Positions 12,903-26,200 of a DNA stretch of 64,000 nt are shown here, in pieces. A model generated the notes under the pieces. That model did no database searches. It was not told where the DNA came from and was given only the letters and a program-made list of their open reading frames with translations. Source of the DNA: Cristatella mucedo. Lineage: Eukaryota; Bryozoa; Phylactolaemata; Cristatellidae. The stretch's first letter is position 1; each line of letters opens with the position of its first letter. The translations under genes were made by a program, and so were the position numbers. The DNA lies in assembly GCA_009760855.2 (NCBI GenBank), contig WPIO01000010.1, positions 1,947,001 to 2,011,000 on the forward strand. Direction: 5' to 3'.

Positions 12903-13050
12903 TTAGCTGATTCAACAGCCTCATTCGCATAGTGGGAAAAGAGCCTTAACGGCTATCACCACGGCTTGCAATTGGCAATACAGAATCGCTCAACTGCAGG
13001 ATGCGAACCCACGACCTCGATCGCGAAGAGTGAGCTCATTACCTCATGGG
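12903..13050 (-). mobile_element. SINE1 copy
   Basis: Reverse SINE1: ttagctgattcaacagcctc, gagccttaacggctatcacc, B-box complement near gatgcgaacccacgacc. Confidence 0.75.
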
Positions 13051-13055
13051 CTGTC

Positions 13056-15112
13056 ATGGGCCTGTCAGCTGTGGGCAGCAGCAATGCTACCTGGTCAAAT
13101 GGCCAATTGCTGGGGGAGCCGACTGCAAAGCAAAGTAGATCGTATCTATCGGTAGCCAATCAAGCACATTTAACAGAGGAGAAACTGCCAGTAACTTATG
13201 GTGTCGGCAGGGAGATTGCTAAGCACATTTAATGCCAGGACAGCTTATTGTATGTAGTGCAGGAGTAACAGACAGCTGGTTGGAGGAGGCCGGAAGTTCT
13301 GGATGGGGCAACTGGCAGTCTAGCTCAAGTATCTGCTCGTGACTGATTCTTTGCCAGCTATTAAGAACACTGGAGCCTGATTTTTCCTTCTCTCGTCTCC
13401 CACTTTCACCTCCCTATCTTTCCTACCGTCACATCTTAACCTCCATGCCCACCCTCTCCATAATTCCCATCTTCCTCTCTTTTTCCGTGCTCTAATTCTC
13501 CCTCTCTCAGTCCACCTCTTAATCTCTGCCTGTCCCTATCTGGAAGTGTGTACCGGTTGAATTAACTCAATGGCTAAGAAGCCATAGATTGTCTTGACCA
13601 GCATCTTTACATGGCTGGTGAGGAACAGTTGCACAGTCAGTCACGACAGACTGCATCGAGCCGAGGCTTGCATTTCGTTCAGATGTTGCTGCAGCAAATG
13701 GCAAAGGCCCGCCAGAGCCCCAGGCCCTTGTAAGCAGGTGCGAAATTGGCCGGGCCGAACTCGATGGCAAATGACCTCTAGAGAAAAAGCTTCCTTCGCT
13801 GTATTTGCTTTCAGTCAGCAGTTCTTTTTTGTCGAATTAGACGCCCGAGTGGTCTAGAACAAAGAGCACCGTGTGTGCCATGGCTTCAGCTGCACTATAG
13901 CAAAATCGTTTTAAGTACGACAAATACCAAGGAAGAGTTAGCCGTAAAGGTCCAGATAGCTTTAACGAGCACCGGCAGTCTGCCTACTTTGCATACTCTC
14001 TGCAGCAGCAGCAGCTGCAGTCGAACGAAAATATTTCCTTTGAGCTACGTCGAGCCAGCTAGCAGCTACGTCAGATAAGCTACGTAGACAGGGTAACTCC
14101 GGTTGATCCTGGTTGTGTTAAATCTTTTTTTTCCCAGTTGCTAGTCAGCTTATCAAGACTGCTATTTTGAGTACCTTCGGATGCTGAGTGCTGGTTGCCT
14201 CAGCTAGCCCCCTTCCCCTCCATTTTTTGTTTTGTTATGACCTGCTAATTAGGCTTTGGGAGTGTAGCATTGACAGGCAGGCAGCTCCTGGCTGCCTGCC
14301 TGGTCGTATCGCAATGTTATGCCAAGTCGGTGCTGAATGCTGAGTGGCCCGCCGTACTGTAGACCTGACTGCTAGGGGAGCTATCCGAATGCCTCCTCAG
14401 AGGGTCGTATGCCGAGGGGCACGTGCCTCCTGACTAAGGTCGCAGCAGTGCAAGGCTGGCTGGCTGGTGTGCAGTCCTGGCCATGGTCTCGTGTAGTAGC
14501 CTCGAATGGCAGGAAATGTTGCAGCTTCTCAATTGAATTATCTCGGCTACTTGCCGGCTGGTGTCTGGCTGAGCCGGCTGTGGCCTGGCTGCTTCTGGTT
14601 GCCTCTGGCTTGCCCAATCGCTGGGTCATTACTTTGTCTAGCTCAGACACTGTCAGGCACTGATGATAGCACTGGAGCTGCAGCCAGATGTGGGTTAACA
14701 GCTCAACATTTATGGGGGGGGGGGGGGTTGGGGGAGGGCTGAGTCCCGACCTTGTACAGACTGGCCGATCATTTTGGGTAGCATGCCCCCTCTACTTGGC
14801 TCAAGTGGCAGTGGCACTGTGGGGCACCTCTCTCCTTACCGATGTAGACACTCTCGAAGTTTGCATACTTGCTGGATTTTGGTGAAGGCTACCAGGACCA
14901 AGGCATCAGTCATGTTTAGGTTTTCTCATTTATTTTTTTAATGATAAATTTTCAACGAAGTCTGTTTTAGAGCCGACAATAGCATTATAAGTCTTCTTAA
15001 TCTCTGGTCTGCCATCAAACTAGGGCCTTGTGGTCCTGATGGTACGACCTGCAGTATACTGGCTGCGATTTACTCTCAAGAATCAAGCGACAAGTTTAAG
15101 CTTCTGCACGAT

Positions 15113-15114
<2 letters not shown>
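13056..15114. other. no recognisable gene; polypyrimidine tract
   Basis: No conserved coding signal. 13380-13545 is strongly pyrimidine-biased (T/C with few purines). A run of G lies at about 14704-14717. Confidence 0.5.
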
Positions 15115-15146
<32 letters not shown>

Positions 15147-15185
15147 TCTGCATGATCTTATTTTCTGCATGATATATACATATAC

Positions 15186-15247
<62 letters not shown>

Positions 15248-15248
15248 T
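15115..15248. repeat. (TA)n / (CATA)n microsatellite
   Basis: Two blocks of TA repeats with interspersed acata units, separated by a gattctgcatgatct spacer. Adjoins the 3' end of the reverse SINE2 at 15249. Confidence 0.9.
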
Positions 15249-15400
15249 GTTTGTATAGTGCCCCAAGAGAACTTAATCTCTATTCAGGCACTTCAAAAGT
15301 GCTTTTGGAGTCTTGCCCACGACCATGCCCATCAAGTAGATTCACCTGACGTCAGTCGTTGAAGGCGAGCACCTTAACTACCGGGCCAACTATATGTTCT
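15249..15400 (-). mobile_element. SINE2 copy
   Basis: Reverse SINE2: gtgccccaagagaacttaat, ctctattcaggcacttc, then the tRNA-like part (cccacgaccat, gcgagcaccttaactaccgg). The 3' terminus lies against the TA microsatellite. Confidence 0.7.
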
Positions 15401-15737
15401 ATGGTGGATATTGTCGGAGACTTGTCGTATTTGTGCATGGACGGCAACTTTTTGAAAATGAGCTGTGTAGACCAATGGTTCTACCTGCGAGGCACGGCTG
15501 CAGCCTTAACGCACGAGTTTCGGGCTGGTCTAGTCAAGAAAAGTTGTAGCTTGTCGTATAGCGTCTGGTTCGTCAACTGATTCGTTAGCATCAAGCCGGC
15601 ATGGCAAGATATCGGACGTAGGTGCTGATAGGCAGCAGCTTGACGTCGAGCTGTTGCCCACTGCTGAGGTGTTATTCTGGCTCAGCTCCATGTCCTATTT
15701 CTAGTTGTGCTTATTTTGCTCTCTGCCAAAGTGACTC

Positions 15738-15945
15738 TCGATGACACTGTGCATGCTGCCACTAACCACATTTGCATGCTGACCCTGTGCATGTCACCCC
15801 TAACCATATTATTCATCTCGTTTGTTTTTCAAGCATGATTTTACTTACCATTCAATTGCATTTCACTTTACAGCAAATGTAAAGCGCCTAGAGAGAGATT
15901 GAGTTCTCTGAGGGCGCTTTATCAAGTGAATTATTATTATTATAA
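15738..15945 (+). mobile_element. LINE-B 3' end
   Basis: The best-kept LINE-B terminus in the window: ctgtgcatgtcacccctaacc, cagcaaatgtaaagcgcctag, gattgagttctctgaggg, cgctttatcaag and an (ATT)n tail. The AGCGCC and GGGCGCT arms can pair as a hairpin. Confidence 0.85.
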
Positions 15946-16440
15946 TAACAGTGCTCTCAGGGAACTGAAGCTCTTTGTAGGCACTTTACAGATACTGTGT
16001 AGGAAGCATTACCAAATGATTGGTGTTAACAGCCGCAAGCTGCAGGCATAGTGTAAGCAGGTACATGCACACGAAGAGTGAATCACAAAGTCCCACCAAA
16101 TAAACAGGTGCATTTTAAGCTTCTTTTTTAATGTCATCAAGTCAGGGGACGTTGTGAGGTGCATCGGTAGTAAGTTCCAGGCTTTGGGAGCATAGGAACT
16201 AAAGGCACGGTCTCCAACGGTTTTGAGGTTCGTACGAGATATGGCTAAACGATTCGAGTCAGAACAGCGGGTTGTACGATTCTGCGCCTGGCAGGGCAGT
16301 AGTTCCGATAGGTAGGCTGGAGCCAGAGAATGAATGGACCTAAATGCAAGTGACAGGACCTTGTAGTCGATGCCTGCTTGATTGGGAGCAGGTGTAGGTC
16401 GGCGAGAAGTGGTTGTTGGTGGCCTCCTGCAACCCCCACG
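15946..16440 (-). mobile_element. LINE-B copy, tail-to-tail with the previous one
   Basis: Reverse LINE-B 3' region starting in the same A/T-rich tail: gtgctctcagggaactgaag, tttgggagcataggaact, ggtctccaacgg, and the RT C-terminal remnant near 16300-16420. Non-functional. Confidence 0.7.
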
Positions 16441-18254
16441 CTCGGCCAGCTACTCGAAATCGTAGAGGAGCAGCCCATGCAGCAGCAGGCTGCAACATTC
16501 GACTTTCGAATTGCTAGCTCCGGCGAAGCACTCGCACCGTCGATCGGTTGTCCTGCTGTGGCAGGCCAGAGCTGCTGCTGCTGCTATCCTGGCAGCTGTA
16601 GAAACACTGAAGCACTGGCTGCAGGATGTGCTCACCACACACAGCCTGAATCCGGGCTCGGTCAGCAGCTGTCTGTCGGCTGCTGGGGGTCCATGCCTAT
16701 GTTATTGCCCGAGTGAACAGCTGGCCAGCCGGCCGGCATGGCCATCGCCCCACCACACAACACAGGACCGGCTGCACCGGCCGGAGCACAATGGACAATT
16801 TGCAGCCCATTTAGCTCGGCCATTCAACTGACCGACCCGACGTTCGGCACTGGCACCACTTTCATTCTTTCTCTTTAGACTGCTGGCTACCGGTCTCCCT
16901 GCAGCCGATCGTGTGGCCGACGAAGCCGCCTGCTTTCATCGCCTCTTTCCATCCCTGGGAGCATAGCTGACCAAGTCGCCCTGCCCGTCGCTCGCTGAGG
17001 CTCGCTGGCAGATTCGGCTTCAGCTTCGGCTTCAATGCTGTATTAGCCACGAGCTTGCTGACAAGGCATGGGAAGGGCAGAGCCATAGCAAAATGAGGGG
17101 AAGGGGTAGGTCAAGGTCTGACCTTTCCTTTACTTAATTTTGGCTCTGTTCTTGCTAGTTGTTCCTTGCCGATCGGTGCATCGGTTTGTATTTGGGTGTT
17201 TTTGTGGATGGAAATAGATGATGGTTGTGAATGAGGCCAGTCTGCTTTGCCTCAACTTTACTTGACCCTCAGCTCCATGGTTACTTAACTTTTTCTTTTT
17301 TTTTTGGTTTGCTTACTTTTGCTGTTCCTAGTATTAACCATCAGCTCGACTTCTCAGCGCCACCCATTTTTTAAGGCATTTACAATGGAGTCCCAGCTAC
17401 GCTACAATGCCTCGATTGGGAACAGTGCGTGTCACGAATACCCGGACTGCCAAAAGCAATGACCCAGGTTCCAGATTCAGTTCTGGATTATGATCCGAAC
17501 CCAATGGTCTTGTAGGAGCTTCACAAAATATTCGGCTGTAATAAAGGCTATAAATGAATCAGCTGTCACAAGTTTCCAAAAAAGCACTGGACAGCAAAAT
17601 AATTCATACCACTTTATTGAGTGCTTAGTTGAGCCTCCGAGATCCTCACAAGGTGCCATTTCTCTGCAGGAGTCCAAAAAGGGTAGAGTAACACCTCTGC
17701 TATGAGTGAAGAAAACCCGGGCTTTTTCCGTGAGTGGAGAAGCATTTAAACATTAGGAATTGAAGTTTTATAAATGCAAGAACGATTTCTTGCCGGGTTT
17801 CGGAACACACTCAATTTTGCCTCTTGTACCCTATTGGAAATCAAGATAGGGGTTACAAACCTAATCTGTTCCAGACTGGATTTGCATCCAGGGACTCCAG
17901 TGTCTATAGTTTTCATACATACCTGGTCAGCATGGGCTGGGATTAACTCAACAGGGTCGAAAGTTGGTAGGCGGGTGTGTTAGTGAGTGGGTGGGTGAGC
18001 ACGGTTGTCAGATGCAGCGATGGCCGTGTAGGCTGTGGTGTGCACATGCTGCCAAGATGTCATCTGGTGCTATTTCCTACCATTTTCGGCCCGGCCAAGG
18101 TGCCCTAGTCCTTTGCCACTGTGTAGGAGTTGCCTGGCTGACCTCAGGAATGAATGCTGCAGCTCAGTGTGGTTCAGAGCTCAGGTATGTGGAAAGCCGG
18201 AGCTGGCTCTAGTCATGACTCAGCCTGCCAGCAGGCATGTGTGTGCACACATGC
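16441..18254. other. no recognisable gene
   Basis: No conserved coding signal. It may be the 5' region or first intron of the latrophilin gene, whose first identified exon is at 19481. Confidence 0.45.
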
Positions 18255-18440
18255 GGCGCACACACACACACACACGCGCACGCACACACACACACACTCG
18301 CACAAACACACACACACACACACTCACATGCATGCATGCACAGACGTGCACACGTGAACACTCATAATCAGTAAGTGCAGGCACGGGGCATAGAAACTAA
18401 CACACACGCACACACACACACACACCCACACACACACACA
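18255..18440. repeat. (CA)n microsatellite
   Basis: Two CA/CG-dinucleotide arrays (18258-18335 and 18400-18440) around a short unique spacer with gcatgcatgc. Open frames here are repeats of His-Thr and Arg-Thr and are not genes. Confidence 0.9.
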
Positions 18441-19480
18441 TGTCCTATGCCGTCCATTACAAAATCAGAAACTTATATAGCACCTGTAGTACTATATATT
18501 ATGTAGTTAGTCACCTCTCTGGTGCACGTGAATGCAATTCTGAGGTTAGTGTGTGCTTAAGTCTGTGTGCAGCAGTTATTTACAGGAGTGTGCTGCTGCC
18601 TATGCATCTGCTTTCGACCGATATCGTGTGCTCGGTGCGGTGTGCTGATGCCGACGGCGTGTGCACAGCATCAGCAGTTAGGGTGAGCTCACTGGCTCAC
18701 GTATGCATGTCCTGCGGAGTTCATCGGGTTTTATTGGGCTGCTTTCTCTCACCTGTTTTTTGCGATTTGGCATCGTGCTCGTTCGCCTGCCCTGCTCACG
18801 ACCTGCTGCTGCTCAGTGTGCCGCAGGAGACAGGACCTTCACGTGCCACTGCTGCCTTGCTCTGCCTTCTGCTACTGCCTGCAGCCCAAGGGCTCGGTCA
18901 TCAGCCAGTACGTGAGCAGCTTGGGCTGCTGCTGGGCACAAGTAAGCCCAAGTCAGGTGACCAAGCCTGCCAGCCTCTGCCCAAGTTTGTGGATTACCAG
19001 GGCAATCACGTTCTCACGGTCGCAGCTGCTCTGACACCCCTCTAGCTGATTATTCTTGCCATTGAGGTGCAGCTGTGTTATAGCTGTCACTGATGCAGGC
19101 CACCGTCCAGTTAGCCTAGCGACCCATCCACTGACAGGCCTTGCGGCTTAGATCCCGGTCTTTCGACCGACTTGCCAACGATTAGCCCACCTGTTGGCTG
19201 GTGCTGACCGGCTGCTGAAGAGGGTGGAGACACCTGACATCTAGCTGCCGGCAAAACCGGGCAGCAACCGTTGGTAGCATGCCTGGCAGCAAAGCCAGCC
19301 CTTTGTGACAGCAAAGGCAGTCTTCGAGTTGGCAAAGCCAGCCGACTGACTGCACACACTAGGTCGTGGCATTCAAGGGACTTGCAATGGTCAATCGTCT
19401 GAATCATGTGGGTCCAATCGCCACGTGGTTCCGGTCGTCGCTGGCAGCTGCTGCACCGATGGTTGTTCGTGTCGTTTCAG
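18441..19480. other. region that may hold the upstream exon of the latrophilin gene
   Basis: No confident exon. A leucine-rich stretch at 18844-18900 looks signal-peptide-like and could end at a phase-1 GT (after 18896), matching the phase required by exon 19481. That donor (gtcatc) is weak and no nearby in-frame ATG supports it. Confidence 0.25.
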
Positions 19481-19679
19481 ATGTATCTTCTGTGATGACC
19501 ACACAGTCTTGCGATGGGGTCCGGCAACAAATCAGCTGTAAACATGGTACGGTCATATACATAGCCAACGCTATCTACGGCCGGATCTCGGGCACGCCGT
19601 GCTCCTCCAACCCAAGCACCAACCGAAGCTGGGACCTGCACTGCATGAACTCGGCAGCCTACCACAACGTGAGCAAGGC
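19481..19679 (+). CDS. ADGRL: latrophilin exon: SUEL lectin, first part
   Basis: Acceptor gtcgtttcag ends at 19480 and the donor gtgagt begins at 19680. The exon enters in phase 1 and leaves in phase 2. It encodes the SUEL signature: QSCDG..., [20 protein letters not shown]..., [17 protein letters not shown]. The A-x-YGR motif and cysteine spacing are diagnostic for the sea-urchin-egg-lectin fold. Confidence 0.93.
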
Positions 19680-19932
19680 GTGAGTAATATTCGGAGGGAG
19701 ACAGGAGCTCGCTCGCAGGGGGAGGGTAGTGGAGCTCGCTCGCCTTGGCGTGGAGGAGGTGCGGGAAGCAGGCTGCCTGCACAGGACGACTGCCTCTTTG
19801 GTGTTGGAGGGTGACCATCTCATTGGTGCAGCCGTTCGTTGATTGGCCGCGAGATGCATCGAACCTTGCTGCTGGGCTGCCGTGTCTCCGGATGTGCCTT
19901 CGGCCCCCCTCCCTAGTGCTCTGTCCTCCCGT

Positions 19933-19982
<50 letters not shown>

Positions 19983-22458
19983 GGTGTGAGCCGAAGTGCG
20001 CTGCCAAAGAAGCAACAGAGGACTGCTGGCTTCATTCACTTTAATGGGTCAGGCAAGATGCTTGCTTGCAGCTGATTACGCCTGGCTTTGTGCAGCCAGA
20101 ACTTGCAGCAGGGGGGCCGGCTTCAAGCCGCTGTAGCCGATGTGACCTATCTTTTCTGTGTCAGCGGTGACTTTTGGTGGCTGCGGTACCTCATACTTCC
20201 TTCCGAAGGTCCACGGTAGGGTTAGCACAGTATCTCTGGCTGCAAGCACTGGTCTAGTCAACGTGTAAGCTCTGTGGCTACCGGTTTATCATTAAGACTC
20301 GGCTTCGCCTGGTACAAGTGGGCATCGGTGAAGGAGATGTGGACAGATCGGGTCAGACCTAGTTAACTGGTGGTGCTTGGGGTGATGGGTGTTGGGGTAG
20401 AGAGAACCTTGTCACAAAGTGTTGGTAGAAAGAACCAGGCCAAAGTCAGAAGACCTCCACGACCTCACTTGTCTAGCACGATCCCCATAACTTCTCATAA
20501 CTTGTATCTTTGAGATACAAGATACAAGAAGACAACATAACTTCTTCACTGGCCTCCATTTACTGATGGCTAGTGGCACCCGAGACGCAAGGATGGGTCG
20601 ACGGCCAGGCATCGGCACAGCTAGAACTATTTGGTTTAACAGTGATCTGGACTGGCTTGTAGGGGTGGAGGGGGACTGGCTGGTTGGCTGCAGGCGGAGC
20701 ACACCGGTGGAGGGAGTGGCAGGGCACTTCAGCCTGGCACAGCCTCCTTCGGCATGCAAAAAACTCTCACAGCACTGACCGAGACCCTTGTGTTTGTTTA
20801 AGCTACCTTTAGAGTGCCCCACCCACTACCACCCCAGCCTCAACTAGCCGCCAAGCGCATCTGCCTGATGAAGCTCTGCCATCTTGTCGGTCGAATCGCA
20901 TTCTATGCTGTCGGCACGCAATGCCTCAACTACTGGCAATGTGTCATGGTACTGCCGGATTTAGGTGCACAGAACGGTCGAGGTGCAGCCTCTCACTTAA
21001 GGCCGAAGAGTTTGGCCTCGATTGCCCCTCGAACGACTCAGTATCGGCTGATATGGGCCTGATCGTAAACTATACGTGTCGTGGGCTAAGCATGAGCACG
21101 AATCCTCTAACGACAGGTAACTGGCCTCAACTCCACGGCCTGGTAGACTGCAACCGAAAATGAATGCAGCCCATGCATGGCAGCAGCAGAGGCAGACAGC
21201 ATCTTTGGTAGAAGAAGCAGCAGCAGCCCTTGTAGTAGTAGTAGTAGCAGCAGCTGCAGTAGCATTGATCAGATTCAAAGCTCTGCCTGCTGCCAGCGAT
21301 TGGGGCTGCAGCATTTTTGCCTAGCTGCTGCAGTTGCCGCAGCACTGCTCTGCTATCGACGCTGCCATTGACTCATGGCCTGTTGGATAGCCGGTGAGAT
21401 ATGCTGCATGGATGCTGCATATAGCAGTTTTTGACCTGCTCGCGCATGCTTGCATGCACTGCCGACGCTCCAGACCAGCCAAGCTCGCCACTGAGCACAA
21501 CCGGAGCCTGCATGCTTGCAGAGCAGGCACGCTGCTGTCTCTTGCTCTGAGCAGCTTGCAGCTGATGCAGCGGCTGCAAGCAAGCGCCTGCGCCGCTTGC
21601 AAGTGCTTGCTGCCCGTACCCAGAGAATGGCATGCGTTATTTTGCATGGCAGCTGCAATGGAAAGCTGTCGTGTCAGCTAGTCGTCAACAGCAGCACGTT
21701 CCCTCCAGATCCGTGTCCTGACACTCCTAAGTACCTGGTTGTGCGGCACGTTTGCCTTCCTCTGGGTAAGTATTGGCGTATGGACATTGTGCCACATCGG
21801 CTGCGAGTCACTCGGTGTGTTGTACTTAGGCCCATGGCGCCATCTCTATCACACAGTCGTTGACTTTTATTGTACACAGCTCATTTGACTTCTTGTACAC
21901 AGTTCACTTCTTGCTGCTAAATTCTTCTGCGCTAAATCGGAAGCAGCTGGGGACGTTACAGCTAGGAGCACTGGGTGAGGGATCGTTTTACGCTTGAGTC
22001 AGCTTCTTTTATCGCATTCAGTCCCACGGCAGATGGCTTTTGGTCGCTCTGCATTTTGAAATGCAAAAACGTAATGAATTGGTAGCCTTAATCTTGTCAC
22101 TCAACCAACATAGTTAAACGAGTATATAAATGCATTTCATTTACATAGCGCCCCAAGAGAACTTAAACCTCTATTCAGGGACTTCACATATGCCTCGACC
22201 TCGGGGGGGGGGGGAGGGATGGGTGTGGGGGGCTCGAGCCCACGACCTCGGCCAGACCTTGATTGGGCGAGCACCTTAACTGCCTGACCAAATCAGCTCG
22301 AATAAGCTAGCCTGCAAATAATGAAAGGATTTTTGCCTCTTCCTTAACCCTCGACTATCTTGGCTTAGCAAGCTAGGAGACCACGTCTTCTGGTTGACTC
22401 TGGCAACTGTACCGAGTCTTGTCTGCAGTTACAAGGACTGGACAAGACTGAAAGCTCT

Positions 22459-22551
<93 letters not shown>

Positions 22552-23183
22552 CCACAGTAGCAACACCGATGCAGCCCTGCACTGCTGCTGCTTCTTAGTT
22601 TCTGACCGGCTGCCTATGTAGATTGCTGCTACGGTCTGGAGCTCACTCTATTCCGCTCTCACATACTGTGCTGTGCAATGATGCCTGCAGCAACGCTCTA
22701 CCTAAGGGATAGAGGCTGATGTAGCGCTATTTGAATTTGATGATAAAATACGAAATGGCAATTAAGAAAAAACCTGATTAGAACATTTCTAGGAATTGCC
22801 ATGCAGATCTTGCTGATGCTGTCAGTGAAATGGCTAACTCCGATCACTGATGCCAGCCTAGCAAGGTAACGGTATCGTGGCAATGCTCTGCGATTTCAGA
22901 TGGTTACCAAATGTGCATCCACTGACACATTGAAAGTTCTTGCTCCCCAGGTTCCTTTGATACCCTGAAGATCCAGCCCAAGTGTTTTCAGCAGGGTCAA
23001 AGTGCTACCTTTTAATTGCTTCCCATATCTGCCTTCTTATCAAGCTTTCTCAGCATGCCTATTGATGCTGCTGTGCTTTGATCGAGACCATTATTGAGGG
23101 AAACGATTATCAGCAGATGCGCTGTGATAAGCACTGTGTTTGCAACAGGCATCCAAGGGACTAGCAAGGCCCACCTGTGTCTG

Positions 23184-23214
<31 letters not shown>

Positions 23215-26200
23215 CTCTGTGTGTGTTTGTGTGGTTGGCATTGGTGGCTGAGTTCATTTGGGGTGATGTTCGGCTATGCAGAAGGTGAATTCCATGGTAA
23301 CCTAAAGGCTGGGGCTGTTGACATTGTTGGTTTTTTGCTTAGAAATGCTAAGCCAATTAGATCATGGGGCAGCTGCTTCCAGGGCAGGTCAAAAGGCAAC
23401 TGCTCGAGCTTGATTGGAACTTGATTGGAATCAGTGATGTGAATTGACCTACCACCGATGCCAGTGACTTCACGAAAAGCAATTGCTTAGTCTGAGGGAA
23501 CTTAATGACACTGTTCTTTAAAGGCACTGGCTGGTACAAACAAATCAAGACATGCAAGCCTGCTTACGCAGCTAGCTCCCCGTCTTTTGCTAGCCTTTTT
23601 CAGACTAGTCAGACTGCCAAAACCATGTTGGTTAAATATTCTCGAGTTATAATAGCTTGTGATTGAGACCTTGGCATTTTGGTGATCGGTGGTAGTAGGT
23701 GCAGCAAATTACCGAAATGCACCACAATCTCCTCTAAGCAAAAATCATCCGGAAATTGGTGACTCAGAGCTCAAATTACAATTGAATATTGTAGTAGGCA
23801 ATCGTTGTAATGTACCAAGCAAACTGTATGCCATTTTTCTCACATTCTCTCATGCAAATGAACCATAAAGATGCTGGCCACCACAGGAATCCCTCACAAT
23901 CCACCCCAAATCCACCAGAAATAGTCTTCGTGAAGCTCCGACTTGGATTTCGCATTTCACGAAGCTATCTTTTAAGTGTACCATCACAAGTTGGTACCGT
24001 TGTACTCATTCTCATTCAATCCTCTGCTGCAATTGATTGGGTCGTATTATGGCAACAGCTAGGCTGCTGCAGGCAGTTGCAGTGGATTGCTCGAGGCAGC
24101 CCTTCCACGAAGGCTCAACATTTTGAGGATTTCGGCAATTCGTTGCATCCATCAATAGCAAGCTGAAAAAACATGCATCCTTGTGAGCGCCTGCTTATGC
24201 ATTCGTCTGCATGCTTGCTTGAGTGGGCACCATCTGAGACTGTCGTTTCTGAGTAGTGTGAAGTGCTGATAAATGAATGTATACATGCACAGTACAATAA
24301 GCACGCGAAAGCACGACGAGCCGTTCTCATCTTTTTGACGTTTGGCATGGCTTCGGCATAGAGGGAACGGCCGAGAGCTTGTCTGAGCATGTACCTGCTA
24401 TCGTGACCCCACTAAGCAGCATATTAAGCTGCTTAATTGCCCTCTCTTGCCCTTGTTTTTGCTGATGGGGTGGTGGGTGATTGCTCTACTAGACAGGGTC
24501 AGTCATCGTGATCGATTTATTTAACTTCCAGCATGGTGGATCGCTCGAAGTGAGGGCCTTTCTCGACCGCCGGACGACGGCCTTCCCACCGCCGGACGAG
24601 AGCTAGCGCCGCCTTTGTGGCATTCATCCACTTCAGAGCCAGCCCAAATCATAGCAGTCGCGGTGCCACCCGATGATGATGTGGGGTCGACACATTCTCA
24701 CTTGCGCCGAGAGAACATCACCGATCGAGGTACTACCTCATGTAGATTACTAGATGGCTCATAGCTTTGTTCCGCGACAGACGGGCTGTCAATGTCCCCC
24801 AGACGGTACACAGGCATCCACATTCATCGTGCGTTGTGCATGCAACTAGCTGAGCCAGCTTCCTCAGCAGCTGGCTTCGCTGCGCTCAGCCCAGAGCTGT
24901 CGCCCCGAGCTCAGGTTAATCAGCCGGCTTGTGACATAGCTGATAGGCTTTAGTCGTTCTTGATGAGCCTGCCGAGGCGGGACAGCAGCTTGTGCCTTTA
25001 GTTCGGCAAGTGTGACAAGTCGCATCCACCCACATACTTCCCTTATCTATTGGTGCCCTTCTCGGGCCATCATGTTGATCTGAATGGAGGGTATCAACAA
25101 TTTTCTTGCTGCCTAGCTAGGCAGCATTGTATTATTGCTCCTTGACCACTGCCGGATCTCACCGTATCGACAGACAGGGTTCTCAAGCACAAGGCCTATC
25201 GAAATGAGAAGGAAATCGATGGATGTGCACTTGACTAAATGAGCCAGCCGATTAACCATGCCAGTGCTTGCAATGACTTTATTCTTCAGCAAAGGGCTGC
25301 CCATGACAAACAGACTTCAAGTAGCCAAGACTACTCGGGCTATCAGAGCCTGAGCAGACAGAGGAGACTCACAAGACTGCTCGAAGACTAGAGGTCTGCC
25401 TGCAGGTCACATGACTACAGCACTTGCACTTGCCTCTGCAAGCCATTCGTTGAATAGAGCTTCAGCTCTTGCTGCGCAAGCTGATCGGTCATGATATGCA
25501 AAGTGCCCGGAACGAGAATTAATTCTCCGAGGGCACTAGACAAATGCCTTATTATTAGATTATTGCTACTATTGTGATCCCCAAAAGGCAACCGAAAACT
25601 GCGAATATCGAGCCCATAATTCGGAATGCGTTGTTCATTAAATGCAACTGTAGCCTGCAACTCTTCACCGGTTCCAAGCCCAGCGGTAGAAGAAGCTCAC
25701 AGTGCGCTATCCTGATTTCGAGTTCGAATCCTCAAGAGCAGTGAGCAATCTTTCAGTGCACGAGTCCGGTCGCCCGCTGCCTAGTCACACCTCGCCGCCA
25801 CTAGGGACCGCTCCTGCTGTGCTGCTCGCACTGAGTCGTGGCCGCGAGCGCCGAGCGAGCGAGAGCTCGGTTTTGCCTGGCTTTAACCTGTTGGCGGGGG
25901 GGGGGGGGAGCCCAGCGATTCGTCGGTGTGAGCACCAGCACGAGCTGCCGCGGCGCTCGACGAATCGCTGACGAATCGAGCCCTCCTCTTCCTGCTACAG
26001 CTGCTGCTGCCACCGAAATCCAGTCGACCGCCAGCGGTCGGCCTACCGATGTGTCCCCCGCTGGCCGAGCGGTTCCGGTCAATGGCGGCCCGTGTCCGGC
26101 CGAGAGTATCCGGGGCGTCGGCTGGCCTGCGACAAAGCCCGGACACGTGCGCCAAGTGTCTTGCCCGCCGCCCGCTCAGGGCGCGGCCCGGCGCCTCTGC

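Noticed and set aside
18844-18896. Leucine-rich stretch as a latrophilin signal-peptide exon
   Set aside because: The phase would fit exon 19481, but the donor gtcatc is weak and no close in-frame ATG is present. Left unassigned.
19984-20042. Possible latrophilin exon after the (TC)n tract (CEPKCAAKE...)
   Set aside because: It has an acceptor-like ccag and fitting phase but no donor before its stop. The exon at 21653 supplies the expected CNGKLSC SUEL continuation in the right phase.
18255-23260. Open frames in CA, CT, GT and TC microsatellites
   Set aside because: Poly(His-Thr), poly(Leu-Ser), poly(Arg-Glu) and poly(Cys-Val) frames are repeat artefacts.
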